Of a stretch of 29,527 bases of DNA, positions 6,738-16,057 are shown piece after piece (position 1 is the stretch's first letter; the number at the start of each line of letters is the position of its first letter). The notes under the pieces are model-generated. The model did not search any database, was not told the origin of the DNA, and saw nothing but the letters and a program-made list of their open reading frames with translations. The translations under genes were made by a program, and so were the position numbers. Location of the stretch: NCBI GenBank assembly GCA_041675865.1, contig JBAYTA010000014.1, forward strand, positions 1 to 29,527, written 5' to 3'. This DNA is from DUVT01 sp041675865. Lineage in GTDB: Bacteria; Bacillota_I; Bacilli_A; ML615J-28; CAG-698.

Positions 6738-7157
6738 ATGTTTTATTTAAATCGTAAAGGTAATAATTTAAGAGATATCTTTAATGATAATTTCTTAGAC
6801 GATGTATTTAACTTACCTACCATGAGAAAGAATTATTTAAAATCTGATTTAATTGAAAATGAAAAGGAGTATAACTTAACAGTTGAAATTCCTGGCTTAG
6901 AAAAAGAAGATATTAAAATAGCATATGAAGATTCATATCTAAAAATATCTGCTGAGAAAAAGCAAAGTGTGGATAAGTCTGATGAATCTAAGAACTATGT
7001 TCATAAGGAAATTTATTATGGATCATACTCTAGAAGTTTTTACTTAGAAAATATCGATAAAGAAAATATTAAAGCAAGTTTAAATAATGGTATTTTAAAT
7101 GTAATATTACCTAAAAAAGAACAAGATAATACAAAGAAATTTATTAATATAGAATAG
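6738..7157 (+). CDS. Small heat-shock protein, Hsp20/IbpA type (second copy)
   Basis: A 139-residue alpha-crystallin-domain chaperone. The N-terminal arm (about 1-38) carries Phe residues (FNDNFLDDVFNLP) typical of the substrate-binding region. The crystallin domain includes VEIPGLEKEDIKIAYEDSYL and ASLNNGILNVILPKK, and the tail ends with Phe-Ile-Asn-Ile-Glu, an I-x-I motif. The gene lies 33 bases after the first hsp20 with an AAGGAGG site and no terminator between. A TATAAT lies just past its stop (7159-7164) but has no convincing -35, so groES is most simply read from the same operon. Two different small heat-shock proteins made together may form mixed oligomers; that is inference. Confidence 0.92.
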   Translation: MFYLNRKGNNLRDIFNDNFLDDVFNLPTMRKNYLKSDLIENEKEYNLTVEIPGLEKEDIKIAYEDSYLKISAEKKQSVDKSDESKNYVHKEIYYGSYSRSFYLENIDKENIKASLNNGILNVILPKKEQDNTKKFINIE

Positions 7158-7219
7158 GTATAATTTTTATAAATTATATATAAAAAGTAAAGATAAAAAT
7201 ACAGGAGGAAAAAGATTTT

Positions 7220-7501
7220 ATGTTGAAACCATTACATGATAATGTTGTACTAAAAAAACAAAAAGTTGAACAAAAGACAGCAAGTGGGATTATCTTGACT
7301 GGTGATGTGAAAGAAGAACCTGATTTTGCAACAGTTATTGCAGTTGGAGATGGAAAGTTTGTTGATGGAAAACTTGTACCTATGAATGTAAAAGTTAATG
7401 ATAAAGTAGTTTTTAAACAATATTCAACTACTAAAGTTAAATTTGAAGAAGAAGAATATCTAATTATTAGTGAAAAAGATATTCTAGCAATCGTAGAATA
7501 A
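7220..7501 (+). CDS. groES: Co-chaperonin GroES
   Basis: A 93-residue co-chaperonin that caps GroEL as a heptamer. It starts with the typical LKPLHDNVVLKK strand. A mobile loop of about residues 17-32 (KTASGIILTGD) carries the Ile-Ile-Leu tripeptide that binds the GroEL apical domain. ATVIAVGDGK follows, then VNDKVVFKQY and the C-terminal EYLIISEKDILAIVE. Length is normal. An AGGAGGA site lies before the ATG. There is no CIRCE directly in front of it, so its heat control depends on read-through from the promoter at 6254. groEL follows after 13 bases. Confidence 0.96.
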   Translation: MLKPLHDNVVLKKQKVEQKTASGIILTGDVKEEPDFATVIAVGDGKFVDGKLVPMNVKVNDKVVFKQYSTTKVKFEEEEYLIISEKDILAIVE

Positions 7502-7514
7502 GGAGGTATTAAAG

Positions 7515-9125
7515 ATGAGTAAACAAATTAAATTTTCTAAAGATGCAAGAACTGCAATGCTTCAAGGTGTTAACACATTAGTTGATGCTGTAAAAATAAC
7601 GATTGGACCTAAAGGAAGAAATGTAGTATTAGATAAGGGATATGGTTCACCATTAATAACAAATGATGGTGTAACAATTGCAAAAGAAATAGAACTTGAA
7701 GATAAATTCCAAGATATGGGTGCTAAATTAGTTTATGAAGTCGCAAATAAAACTAATGATGATGCTGGTGATGGAACAACAACAGCTGCAGTCTTAGCAC
7801 AATCAATGATTCAAAAAGGGATTGCTAATATTGAAAAAGGTGCAAATCCAGTTTTAATGCGAGAAGGTATTGAACTAGCAAGTAAGGAAATTTCTAAACT
7901 ATTATTAGAGAAATCACGCAAAGTTGAAACAAGTGCAGATATTGCAAGTGTAGCAACAATCTCTTCTGGAAATAGTGAAATTGGCGAAATTATTGCAGAA
8001 GCTATGGATAAAGTAGGTAGAGAAGGAGTTATCTCTGTTGATGAATCTAAAGGATTTGATACTTACTTAGAAGTTGTAGAAGGTATGCAATATGATAAAG
8101 GTTATATTTCACCATATATGGTAAGTGACCGCGAGAAGATGGAAATAGTTCTTGAGAATGCTCTATTACTTGTGACTGATCAAAAGGTTAGTACTGTAAA
8201 AGAAATCTTACCTGTTTTAGAGCAAGTAGTTCAAGAAAATAAACCATTATTAATTATTGCTGATGATTTAGAAAACGAAGTTGTAAGTACTTTAATAGTA
8301 AATAAATTAAGAGGTACATTCAATGTAGTTGCTACAAAAGCTCCAGGATTTGGAGATAATCAAAAAGAAATCCTAAATGATATTGCAATTATGACTGGTG
8401 CTAAATTCTATGCGAAAGACTTAAATATGGAGTTAAAGGATTTAACTTTTGAAGATTTAGGTTCTGCTAAGAAAATAGTTATAGGAAAAGATAGTACAAC
8501 AATTATTGGTGGAAGTGGAGATACTGAAGCTCTAAATAACCGAATTGAAGAAATACGCAATCGTGTAGATTCCTCTACAAGTGATTATGACCGTAAACGC
8601 TATTCTGAAAGATTAGCTAAATTAACTAATGGTGTTGCAGTTATTAAAGTAGGTGCAACAACAGAAACTGAAATGAAAGAAAAGAAATTAAGAATCGAAG
8701 ATGCTCTTAATGCAACAAAAGCAGCAGTTGAAGAAGGAATTGTTATAGGTGGTGGTGCTGTATTAGTTGAAATCTATAATGAATTAAAACCTAAATTAAA
8801 ATCAGAGATAGTTGATGTACAAAAAGGTATAAATGTTGTTATGGAATCTCTAACTGCTCCAGTTTACCAAATAGCTGAAAATGCTGGATTTGCTGCAAGT
8901 GAGATTGTCGATTTACAAAAGACTGCAAAACCTAACTTCGGATTTAATGCTAAGAATGGTGAATGGGTAGATATGTTTAAAGCTGGAATTGTAGATCCTA
9001 CTAAGGTTACAAGAAGTGCTATATTAAACTCTGCTTCAATTTCCGCATTATTCATTACAACTGAAGTTGCAGTTGCAGAAATAAAAGAAGATAAAGAGCC
9101 GCAAATGCCTGCGGGAATGTATTAA
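7515..9125 (+). CDS. groEL: Chaperonin GroEL
   Basis: A 536-residue chaperonin forming double seven-membered rings for ATP-driven protein folding. Motifs seen: GPKGRNVVLDKGYGSPLITNDG near the N-terminus, the ATP-binding GDGTTTA (about residues 85-91), and the C-terminal equatorial segment with GIVDPTKVTRSAI and SALFITTEVAVAE. Length is close to the usual 540. The tail ends MPAGMY instead of a long GGM repeat, meaning the flexible C-terminal tail in the cavity is short. An AAGGAGG site sits before the ATG. The gene is the last of the heat-shock operon and is followed by a terminator. GroEL is missing from many mycoplasmas, so it helps place the organism outside that group. Confidence 0.98.
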   Translation: MSKQIKFSKDARTAMLQGVNTLVDAVKITIGPKGRNVVLDKGYGSPLITNDGVTIAKEIELEDKFQDMGAKLVYEVANKTNDDAGDGTTTAAVLAQSMIQKGIANIEKGANPVLMREGIELASKEISKLLLEKSRKVETSADIASVATISSGNSEIGEIIAEAMDKVGREGVISVDESKGFDTYLEVVEGMQYDKGYISPYMVSDREKMEIVLENALLLVTDQKVSTVKEILPVLEQVVQENKPLLIIADDLENEVVSTLIVNKLRGTFNVVATKAPGFGDNQKEILNDIAIMTGAKFYAKDLNMELKDLTFEDLGSAKKIVIGKDSTTIIGGSGDTEALNNRIEEIRNRVDSSTSDYDRKRYSERLAKLTNGVAVIKVGATTETEMKEKKLRIEDALNATKAAVEEGIVIGGGAVLVEIYNELKPKLKSEIVDVQKGINVVMESLTAPVYQIAENAGFAASEIVDLQKTAKPNFGFNAKNGEWVDMFKAGIVDPTKVTRSAILNSASISALFITTEVAVAEIKEDKEPQMPAGMY

Positions 9126-9149
9126 AACTTTTAAATAATTTCAAAAAAG

Positions 9150-9177
9150 TCCGCTACTTTGGTAGTGGATTTTTTTA
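9150..9177 (+). terminator. Terminator of the heat-shock operon
   Basis: TCCGCTAC (9150-9157) pairs with GTAGTGGA (9162-9169) with one G-U pair, a TTTG loop and a run of seven T. Confidence 0.85.
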
Positions 9178-9220
9178 ATAAGCATATAATGATTTTGGTA
9201 TAAGATTCTTGAAAAAAATA

Positions 9221-9248
9221 TTGCAAATCTCAAAAACTGTATTATAAT
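9221..9248 (+). promoter_or_regulatory. Promoter for the giant lipoprotein gene
   Basis: TTGCAA at 9221-9226, a 16-base spacer and TATAAT at 9243-9248. The leader to the ATG at 9336 would be about 80 bases. Confidence 0.6.
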
Positions 9249-9335
9249 ATAATTGCATAATTTTGGAAATAGCTAGAAATGTGAAATATATTGAAAGGAG
9301 TTATATTAGTTAATTTTAATGTAAGTGATTTAAAA

Positions 9336-12300
9336 ATGAAGAAAATCTATTTTGTGATTTTTGTATTCGTTTTATTTCTACTTGCTGGCTGTGGCGAAAC
9401 TGTTAATATTGAATTTGTTACAAACGGTGGAAGCCCAGTAGAAGCTATTACAAGTAAAGACGATTTTGACCAAAATAATCTTCCTTCTCCAACTAATGAA
9501 GGATACGTTTTTGGGGGATGGTTCCTCGATGAGGATTGTACAATTAGTTTAGAGGATAATATTCCTGAAAAGCTAGAGTTTAAACTCTATGCGAAGTGGA
9601 TTGCTAATACTTACGATTATAAAGTAGAGTATTACAAAGAGAAGTTAGATGGAAGTTATGAGTTAGTAGAGACACTAAACCTAAAAGGTGTAAAAGAAGC
9701 AGTAGTAAATGCAGAGGAAAAAACTTATCTTGGTTTTTCATTTAATACTACTAAATCTAAAAAATCTACTACTATTAAAACAAACGACAATGAAGTTTTA
9801 AAAATGTACTATGACCGAAATTCATATACAATCACTTTTGATACTGATGGTGGTAGTACTATAACTGAAGTAAGTTTTAAGTTTCAAGAAACTGTTACTT
9901 TATCCAGTGAACCTGTTAGAGTAGGTTATGAATTTGCAGGCTGGGATAATTTGCCTACTACAATGCCTGCTAATGATTTAACATTAAAAGCAAATTGGAC
10001 ACCTTTAGAAGTTACATACAAAGAAGAAATATACCAAGAAAATCCAGATGATGATGGGTTTACTCTTGTCAGTGAAGAAACAAAGAGTGCATTAAGTGGA
10101 AGTACTGTAGAAATGGAAGATATCCATTCTATACCACAACCTTTCATAATATTTTTAGAACATGAAGAAACAAATCAAGAAGATACTGTTAACGGTGATG
10201 GCAGTACTGTATTAAAATTATTTTATAAACGTAGACTTATCAATGTTGTATTTAATTTTTATGAAGGTAAGGATAGTGTTGTAAAGCAATATAAATATGG
10301 TGCTAGTGATTATTTAATTAGTGGTGGTGAAAGACCAGGCTTTGAATTTATGTATTGGAGAGAATTCTCTTCCAGTACTGCTCCAGAAACGGTACCTTTT
10401 TTAGGTTTAGAAGACTTTAATCTCTATGGTGAATGGAAGAGATTATCTTTTAAGATTAGTTTTGAAACAGATGCAGATATAGCAGTTACAAGTTTAGTTG
10501 CTCTATATGAAACACCTATTAATGAGCCAGTTACTCCAGTCCGCCAAGGTTATATATTTAAGGGCTGGTATACGGATAGGACATTTACTACAAAGTATGA
10601 ATTTACGACAATGGAAGCCAGGGATATTACTTTATATGCATTATGGGAAGGTCTACCATATACAATGCAGTTTGAAACGAATGGTGGAAGTATTGTGGAA
10701 GATATTACTGAGGCTATTGATACACCTATTACTAAACCTATTCCAGAAAGACTTGGTTATAAATTCATTAACTGGTATACTGATGAAGCTTGTACAAAAC
10801 TATTTAATAATTGGGTTATGCCATATAATGGCATTAAACTATATGCAAAATGGGAAGAAGAAACATATATTATTAGTTTTGAAACAAATGGAGGTAGTTT
10901 AATTCCTGATATAGTTGGTAAGCTCTATGAGCAAATAAATAAACCAACTAATAATCCTACAAGAGAAGGTTATATTTTTGATGGCTATTATAGTGACCCA
11001 GAATTGACTGAAGAATTTATATTTGATTATATTAAAGTTGGTGGTGCTACTGTTTATGTAAAATGGGTTGATGCTTCACTTGCAACATCAATTGCTGTTG
11101 TTTTAAAACAAGATATTGGTAGCAGTGTAGAAGTAAAGGGATATGTTTATGCTGTTTTAGATAATGCATACTATGGCTACTATTTATATGATGATACAGG
11201 TTATATTTATATCCATGCAGATAATACAAATATTAATATTGGTGATGAGGTTAGTGTTAAAGGTAGTTTAGTAGTTAATACAACTATTACTAATGTAATT
11301 GATGTTAATAAACTATCTGAAGATATTGATATAAAAGATCCTGAATTTGCAGAATTAGAAGATTTATATAATTTAGGCAATAAGCACGAAAATTATTATA
11401 GATACTTTACAAGTATTGGTGTATTAAGAAAAGTAGAACTTAACTATTGTTTATTTGATTACATTAATTTATATGAGATATTAATTGATCATCGTAGTTC
11501 TATTTTTAATAATCTTGGTGAATTTACGGATTCACTAATTAAACTAGATTATGCATATGATTATAAAGCTCATAAGTTAACTGTAGTAAATGTAGAAGAA
11601 ATTACAGATGAAGCAGAAATTTTAGAATATCTAAAACAAGTAATTGTTTCTAATTATAATTTAAGTATATTTGAAGATGAATCTGATTTTGGTTTTCCAA
11701 GCATTGATGATTTTGGCTTTGGTGTTACTATAAATTATAGTGCTATTGGTGAAAATGCTGATGTGTATGACTTTGAAAATCAAAAGTTTAATAATGTATT
11801 AGAAAATACTCAAGTTAAGTTTGAAATTGAATTAACTTTAAATGAAGCAAGTCTCGAGTTTGAAATTGAAGTGATTGTTACAAATAAAGAATTAATAACT
11901 ATTAGTGAACTTTTCTCTAGTGCAGAAGATGAATATTATTATTTAGATGTTATTGTAATTCTTATAATGAATGATTATGATTCGTATATTCTAAAAGATG
12001 ATACAGGATATTTATATGCAGATTATATTTATAATTCTGAGGAACTAAATATTGGTGATAATATCCTGATTAATGTCTATAAATCTAATTGGGGTTATGA
12101 TATTGAGCTTGATGAGATAATTGCTAGAGAAGTTGATTTAGGTTTAGACCCAACAAAATTAGCGGAATCTGAATTTTCTAGTGCTATAGAAAATGATGAA
12201 TTAGATATAGGTGAATATGTAGAATTAACTGGCTATATTACATTTGATAATGATCGACCATTATTTGTTTGTGATGAAAAAGTCTACTTTATTAATTTAG

Positions 12301-15300
12301 AAAATTATGAGAACTTAAGAAAATTAGAAAAATTTATCTACTACACAGTATACTTTAGAACCTATGTCTTTAATTTTGATGGGGATATATTCTTATATTA
12401 TTCTGGAGTTAGAGAAGATGTTAGATTTGTGGAATACGATGATGCAGAAGCTGTAAATGCTATTCAAGAAACCTTTAGAAGAATTTATGGTGGAGTTAAT
12501 TTCTCTCCATTTGAGGAATTTAATATACCTACTAGGGATCTAGTATATGGTATAGAAATTGAATATGTATTTAGTGAAGAATCACTTCCTTATTATGTGG
12601 ATGGAAAATTTATAAATGTTGATGAATCAACACCAATAAGTATTAACTTCACATTAAGAAAGAATGAAGTGACTTTAAACTTTACTTATAATACAAATTT
12701 GGTTCCTTTTACTGTAACACCAATTAATGAGCTTCTAGTTGATGGCTATGACAGTATACAGTATATAAAAGGATTAGTAGTTTATAGAAATCAACAATAC
12801 ATAGTAATTCAAGATGATACAGGTTGTATTCGTTATAATTCTTATAATCTACCTATTTATGTTGGTGATTATGTATTAGTTGCTGGATTTGCCGATGTTT
12901 ATAACAATGAGATTGAATTTAATGACTATGATGAACATGGTGTTATAGAAATATATTCTAGAGGAAATGATGTATCAATTGCAGCTAATCTTTATTCCAT
13001 TCAAGAAATCTATGATTTAGAAATAAAAGATAGAACATGTGAGTTTATTCAAGTAAGTGGTTATTTATTTAAAGAAGAAGGAAATGGCTGGTATTATCTA
13101 ACTGATGGAATAAATAAAATAAGATTATATGAAGTTGATGATTATACATACTATAGTTTTGAAAGAAATGTAAATCATTATATTACAATTCGCTCGATTC
13201 TAGGTTATCAATTTGATGATATTTGGTATGTATATTATCAAGGTGGAATAATTGATAAACGTGAATTAACGGAACAAGAAAGACTTGATTTAATTAAAAA
13301 CTATATATTATTACATTATGATGGACTAGAAGTAGAAGAAGATAGCTATGTTAGTATTAAGGATGAGTTTTATGAATATGGTGGAACAATTGAATATTCA
13401 TTTACTAGTGAATATTTAACTGATTATTATGGAAATATTTATACTGAATACATCGATGAAGTAACTACTGTTACAATAACTGCTACCATAACAGTTGGCT
13501 CTTTAACTGAAAGTGTTGATTTTGATATTACAATCTATCCTGAAGGAAATACTTCCACATTACCAATATTAACCATTAGTGAAGCATATGCTGCAAGCAG
13601 TGATGAAGAAGTTAGAATTGTCGGTACAATTGTTACTGTAACTTATGTCAATTATCAATATCAAATATTGATTGAAGATGAAACGGGAGTAATGTTTGTA
13701 AGATTTGCAAACTATCAATATTACTATTCTAATCCAGCAACAACCATAATTGATTTAACTGGTTATGTTTATGAAGAGATGGGCATTAAATATTTCTATG
13801 CAACTAAATTTAGCTATGCAGGTTACAAAACGATTAGTGTAGATTTCCAAGAATATACAATTCCTGAATTATTAAATCTAAATTATCTTGACCAAGCTAA
13901 TCAAGGTAAACCAATTCAAATAAGTGGTACAATTGAAGGTAGGTATATTACTGATGGTTATAATAAGATAGGAATACTTTGTCCATATTTTGATGAATCA
14001 AGTTTAAATAAGTATAATGGTTATAGAGTAACTTTAAAAGGATTCTATTATGGATTCTCTGGAGATATTCGAATACTTTATTCTAACTCTTATTATTATG
14101 GAACTGTAATCATTGAAGATGAATATAGTGATGAAGAAAAAGTTGCAAGGGCAAAAAAAGATTTACAAGATAGTTATTACTATTATGATAGTTATGAATT
14201 TTATGCTAATTCGTTTGTTTATTTAGAACCAAATTTTAGTCATTTTCCAAGTTGTACTTATACATATAGTATAATAGGTGAAAGCATTGCTTATATAGAT
14301 ACTAGTTATTTATACTTTGTGGAATCAGATTTTGACTATATTGTAAGCTTAAGAATTGATATTAACTGTGGTGAATATAGTGATTATGTTGTAGTTAATT
14401 TTAAAGTATTAGGAAAAATAGAAATTCATACCCTTGATGAATTGTTCCTAGATGAACCTGGAACAAAAGAAATACATTTAATAGGTGAAGCATTACTTGT
14501 AACATATGATTTTATTTACTTCTTAGTTGGTGGAGAGGTATATAAACTAAATGAACCTGGTTTTAGCAATTGGGTTGATGAAGGTGAATTTTATTATATT
14601 TTTGGTCAAAAATCAATTATTGATGGTAAAGTAAATTATTCATATAATATTTATCTAGATTATTATTATGATGATGAATATCCATATAGTGAATTAGAAA
14701 TAGTAGATATTGATATTGCAACACTTTATAATCAATATAATATAGGAACTGATTTAAGAAAAGATATTTATGAATTACAAGGTATCTTAAACTATGATCC
14801 AAACTCTGATTTCTATTATTTTGAAAAAGATGAGCAAATTATTTATATAAGAGATAATAGTGTAAAGTATATACCTACAATTATGAGAGATATAATGCCT
14901 ATGAATGGCTATGATTTAGGAAATGATATTTACATTAATGAAAATGTTAATGTATTATTATTGTTTGCTGATGAACTAATTTATGGTGAATATTTGGTAT
15001 TGGATTTACTAGCGATTAAATTAGTGGAAATGACAAGTGAAGAACATCTAGATCATGCTATATTAGATATTAAAGATCATATAAGTAATATGGTATTTTA
15101 TCCTGGCGATTACTTTGTCTATGATTTTGATCCAAAATATATTCATAATTATGATTATAATTTGGAATATGATATTGCAGTAAAAAATCCAGAAGATGAG
15201 AAATACTTCTTTGATAATTATTATTATATTGGAATTGTGGAAGAAGAAATGTACGTTACTTTTGAAGTAACTTTATCTGATGGAACATATACAAAGACTT

Positions 15301-15932
15301 TTGAACAAGATATCCATATAATGCCTATAAGCAAGAGTACAGTTGAAGATGTATTATACGGAATTGATGGAGAACTTTACTTAATTGAAGGTATAGTACA
15401 AACTTACTCATATGATGAATTTATCGTTTTAAAAGACGAAACAGGTACTATAGTCATCGCAGCTAGATGGTACGAAGAAGATGTAGAATTTGAAATTGGT
15501 GACAAACTAAAAATATTAGGTTATAGAGATTACTATGATTGGGGTAATGCTACTCCAATACTAGAAACTTTTGGTTTTATTATCAATACTGGTGAAAAAG
15601 TAGAAATTAATAATGATGCAACTCTTTATGACATTACTCATATCTTAAAAATAGAATATACAAATCCTGGAGTTTATACAATGTATGTAGTGTTTACAGG
15701 AGTTGTGAGATTTACTGGTAATTATTATTATCCATGTTATGGGTTAGTTGAAGCTGAATATGGTAATGATTATACGCTTGAATTAGTTGGACCAACATAT
15801 GATGAATTCAATGAAATGATGCAACCTCTAGTAGGAGAAACTATTAATGTTAAAGGATGGTTAGTCTTTAAATCAACATATTCTAGATTCTTATGGGATT
15901 TAATTTATGATTCACATGTTGTAATAGAGTAA
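9336..15932 (+). CDS. Giant surface lipoprotein with InlB-type, OB-fold and Ig-like repeats
   Basis: A 2198-residue exported protein. The first 19 residues form a lipoprotein signal with lipobox LLAGC (Cys19 lipidated). Residues about 23-578 hold six InlB B-type (flg_new, Listeria-Bacteroides) repeats recognised by a T(N/D)GG turn, a G(Y/F).F.GW(Y/F) core and a closing Y(A/G)(K/L/E)W. The first two are each followed by a MucBP-like insert (YKVEYYKEKLDGSYELVE). From about 579 to the end come OB-like modules (V.G.V..., Y.L.DDTG.IY, IGD.V.V.G) and Ig-like modules, arranged as [OB-OB-Ig] units. There is no LPXTG, SLH or C-terminal helix, so lipid is the only visible anchor. No catalytic domain is seen; adhesion or ligand binding at the cell surface is the likely role. 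The start is uncertain: an AAAGGAG at 9294-9300 lies 35 bases before this ATG, and an in-frame TTG occurs at 9291. The signal-peptide fit favours 9336. Confidence 0.9.
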   Translation: MKKIYFVIFVFVLFLLAGCGETVNIEFVTNGGSPVEAITSKDDFDQNNLPSPTNEGYVFGGWFLDEDCTISLEDNIPEKLEFKLYAKWIANTYDYKVEYYKEKLDGSYELVETLNLKGVKEAVVNAEEKTYLGFSFNTTKSKKSTTIKTNDNEVLKMYYDRNSYTITFDTDGGSTITEVSFKFQETVTLSSEPVRVGYEFAGWDNLPTTMPANDLTLKANWTPLEVTYKEEIYQENPDDDGFTLVSEETKSALSGSTVEMEDIHSIPQPFIIFLEHEETNQEDTVNGDGSTVLKLFYKRRLINVVFNFYEGKDSVVKQYKYGASDYLISGGERPGFEFMYWREFSSSTAPETVPFLGLEDFNLYGEWKRLSFKISFETDADIAVTSLVALYETPINEPVTPVRQGYIFKGWYTDRTFTTKYEFTTMEARDITLYALWEGLPYTMQFETNGGSIVEDITEAIDTPITKPIPERLGYKFINWYTDEACTKLFNNWVMPYNGIKLYAKWEEETYIISFETNGGSLIPDIVGKLYEQINKPTNNPTREGYIFDGYYSDPELTEEFIFDYIKVGGATVYVKWVDASLATSIAVVLKQDIGSSVEVKGYVYAVLDNAYYGYYLYDDTGYIYIHADNTNINIGDEVSVKGSLVVNTTITNVIDVNKLSEDIDIKDPEFAELEDLYNLGNKHENYYRYFTSIGVLRKVELNYCLFDYINLYEILIDHRSSIFNNLGEFTDSLIKLDYAYDYKAHKLTVVNVEEITDEAEILEYLKQVIVSNYNLSIFEDESDFGFPSIDDFGFGVTINYSAIGENADVYDFENQKFNNVLENTQVKFEIELTLNEASLEFEIEVIVTNKELITISELFSSAEDEYYYLDVIVILIMNDYDSYILKDDTGYLYADYIYNSEELNIGDNILINVYKSNWGYDIELDEIIAREVDLGLDPTKLAESEFSSAIENDELDIGEYVELTGYITFDNDRPLFVCDEKVYFINLENYENLRKLEKFIYYTVYFRTYVFNFDGDIFLYYSGVREDVRFVEYDDAEAVNAIQETFRRIYGGVNFSPFEEFNIPTRDLVYGIEIEYVFSEESLPYYVDGKFINVDESTPISINFTLRKNEVTLNFTYNTNLVPFTVTPINELLVDGYDSIQYIKGLVVYRNQQYIVIQDDTGCIRYNSYNLPIYVGDYVLVAGFADVYNNEIEFNDYDEHGVIEIYSRGNDVSIAANLYSIQEIYDLEIKDRTCEFIQVSGYLFKEEGNGWYYLTDGINKIRLYEVDDYTYYSFERNVNHYITIRSILGYQFDDIWYVYYQGGIIDKRELTEQERLDLIKNYILLHYDGLEVEEDSYVSIKDEFYEYGGTIEYSFTSEYLTDYYGNIYTEYIDEVTTVTITATITVGSLTESVDFDITIYPEGNTSTLPILTISEAYAASSDEEVRIVGTIVTVTYVNYQYQILIEDETGVMFVRFANYQYYYSNPATTIIDLTGYVYEEMGIKYFYATKFSYAGYKTISVDFQEYTIPELLNLNYLDQANQGKPIQISGTIEGRYITDGYNKIGILCPYFDESSLNKYNGYRVTLKGFYYGFSGDIRILYSNSYYYGTVIIEDEYSDEEKVARAKKDLQDSYYYYDSYEFYANSFVYLEPNFSHFPSCTYTYSIIGESIAYIDTSYLYFVESDFDYIVSLRIDINCGEYSDYVVVNFKVLGKIEIHTLDELFLDEPGTKEIHLIGEALLVTYDFIYFLVGGEVYKLNEPGFSNWVDEGEFYYIFGQKSIIDGKVNYSYNIYLDYYYDDEYPYSELEIVDIDIATLYNQYNIGTDLRKDIYELQGILNYDPNSDFYYFEKDEQIIYIRDNSVKYIPTIMRDIMPMNGYDLGNDIYINENVNVLLLFADELIYGEYLVLDLLAIKLVEMTSEEHLDHAILDIKDHISNMVFYPGDYFVYDFDPKYIHNYDYNLEYDIAVKNPEDEKYFFDNYYYIGIVEEEMYVTFEVTLSDGTYTKTFEQDIHIMPISKSTVEDVLYGIDGELYLIEGIVQTYSYDEFIVLKDETGTIVIAARWYEEDVEFEIGDKLKILGYRDYYDWGNATPILETFGFIINTGEKVEINNDATLYDITHILKIEYTNPGVYTMYVVFTGVVRFTGNYYYPCYGLVEAEYGNDYTLELVGPTYDEFNEMMQPLVGETINVKGWLVFKSTYSRFLWDLIYDSHVVIE
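9402..11069 (+). repeat. Six InlB B-type (flg_new) protein repeats
   Basis: Within the giant gene the translated repeats begin at about VNIEFVTNGG, YTITFDTDGG, INVVFNFYEG, FKISFETDAD, YTMQFETNGG and YIISFETNGG, and close with YAKW, KANW, YGEW, YALW, YAKW and YVKW. Repeats 1 and 2 are followed by longer inserts; 4 to 6 are back to back at about 70 residues. The DNA copies are diverged, so recent slippage is not indicated. Confidence 0.85.
11070..15932 (+). repeat. [OB-OB-Ig] superrepeat, five units plus terminal OB-OB
   Basis: Units start near 11070, 11895, 12717, 13560, 14420 and 15327, a period of about 275-300 codons. Each opens with an OB-like module containing a DDTG or DETG turn (for example YYLYDDTGYIYI and FIVLKDETGTIVI), then a second more diverged OB-like module. 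An Ig-like module follows that begins with an amphipathic helix of the kind EILEYLKQ, DLIKNYIL or KVARAKKDL. The sixth unit lacks the Ig module and ends the protein. Module calls are by eye; the third and later inner modules are less certain. Confidence 0.65.
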
Positions 15933-15972
15933 ATATAATTACTCACGAGTACTATTTATATAATTAATAATA

Positions 15973-16007
15973 AAAAGCCTTATGGAGCACCACTTCATAG
16001 GGCTTTT
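15973..16007 (+). terminator. Strong terminator after the giant gene
   Basis: A 15-bp stem, 15973-15987 with 15993-16007, with two G-U pairs and a CACCA loop, A run on one side and T run on the other. Confidence 0.85.
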
Positions 16008-16057
16008 AGTTAATCTTAACTTAACTAAATATTTAAACTACACCAACTTTTCATAGT

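Noticed and set aside
7159..7164. Separate promoter for groES
   Set aside because: Only a TATAAT is present; no -35 at proper spacing and no CIRCE, so read-through from the upstream promoter is more likely.
10498..10902. 134-codon frame within the flg_new repeats
   Set aside because: It is the +1 shadow of the lipoprotein gene, which has a continuous, domain-supported frame across it.
11047..11229. Antisense frame within the giant lipoprotein gene
   Set aside because: It is a shadow of repetitive AT-rich coding sequence, Tyr/His/Gln biased, with no start signal or family.
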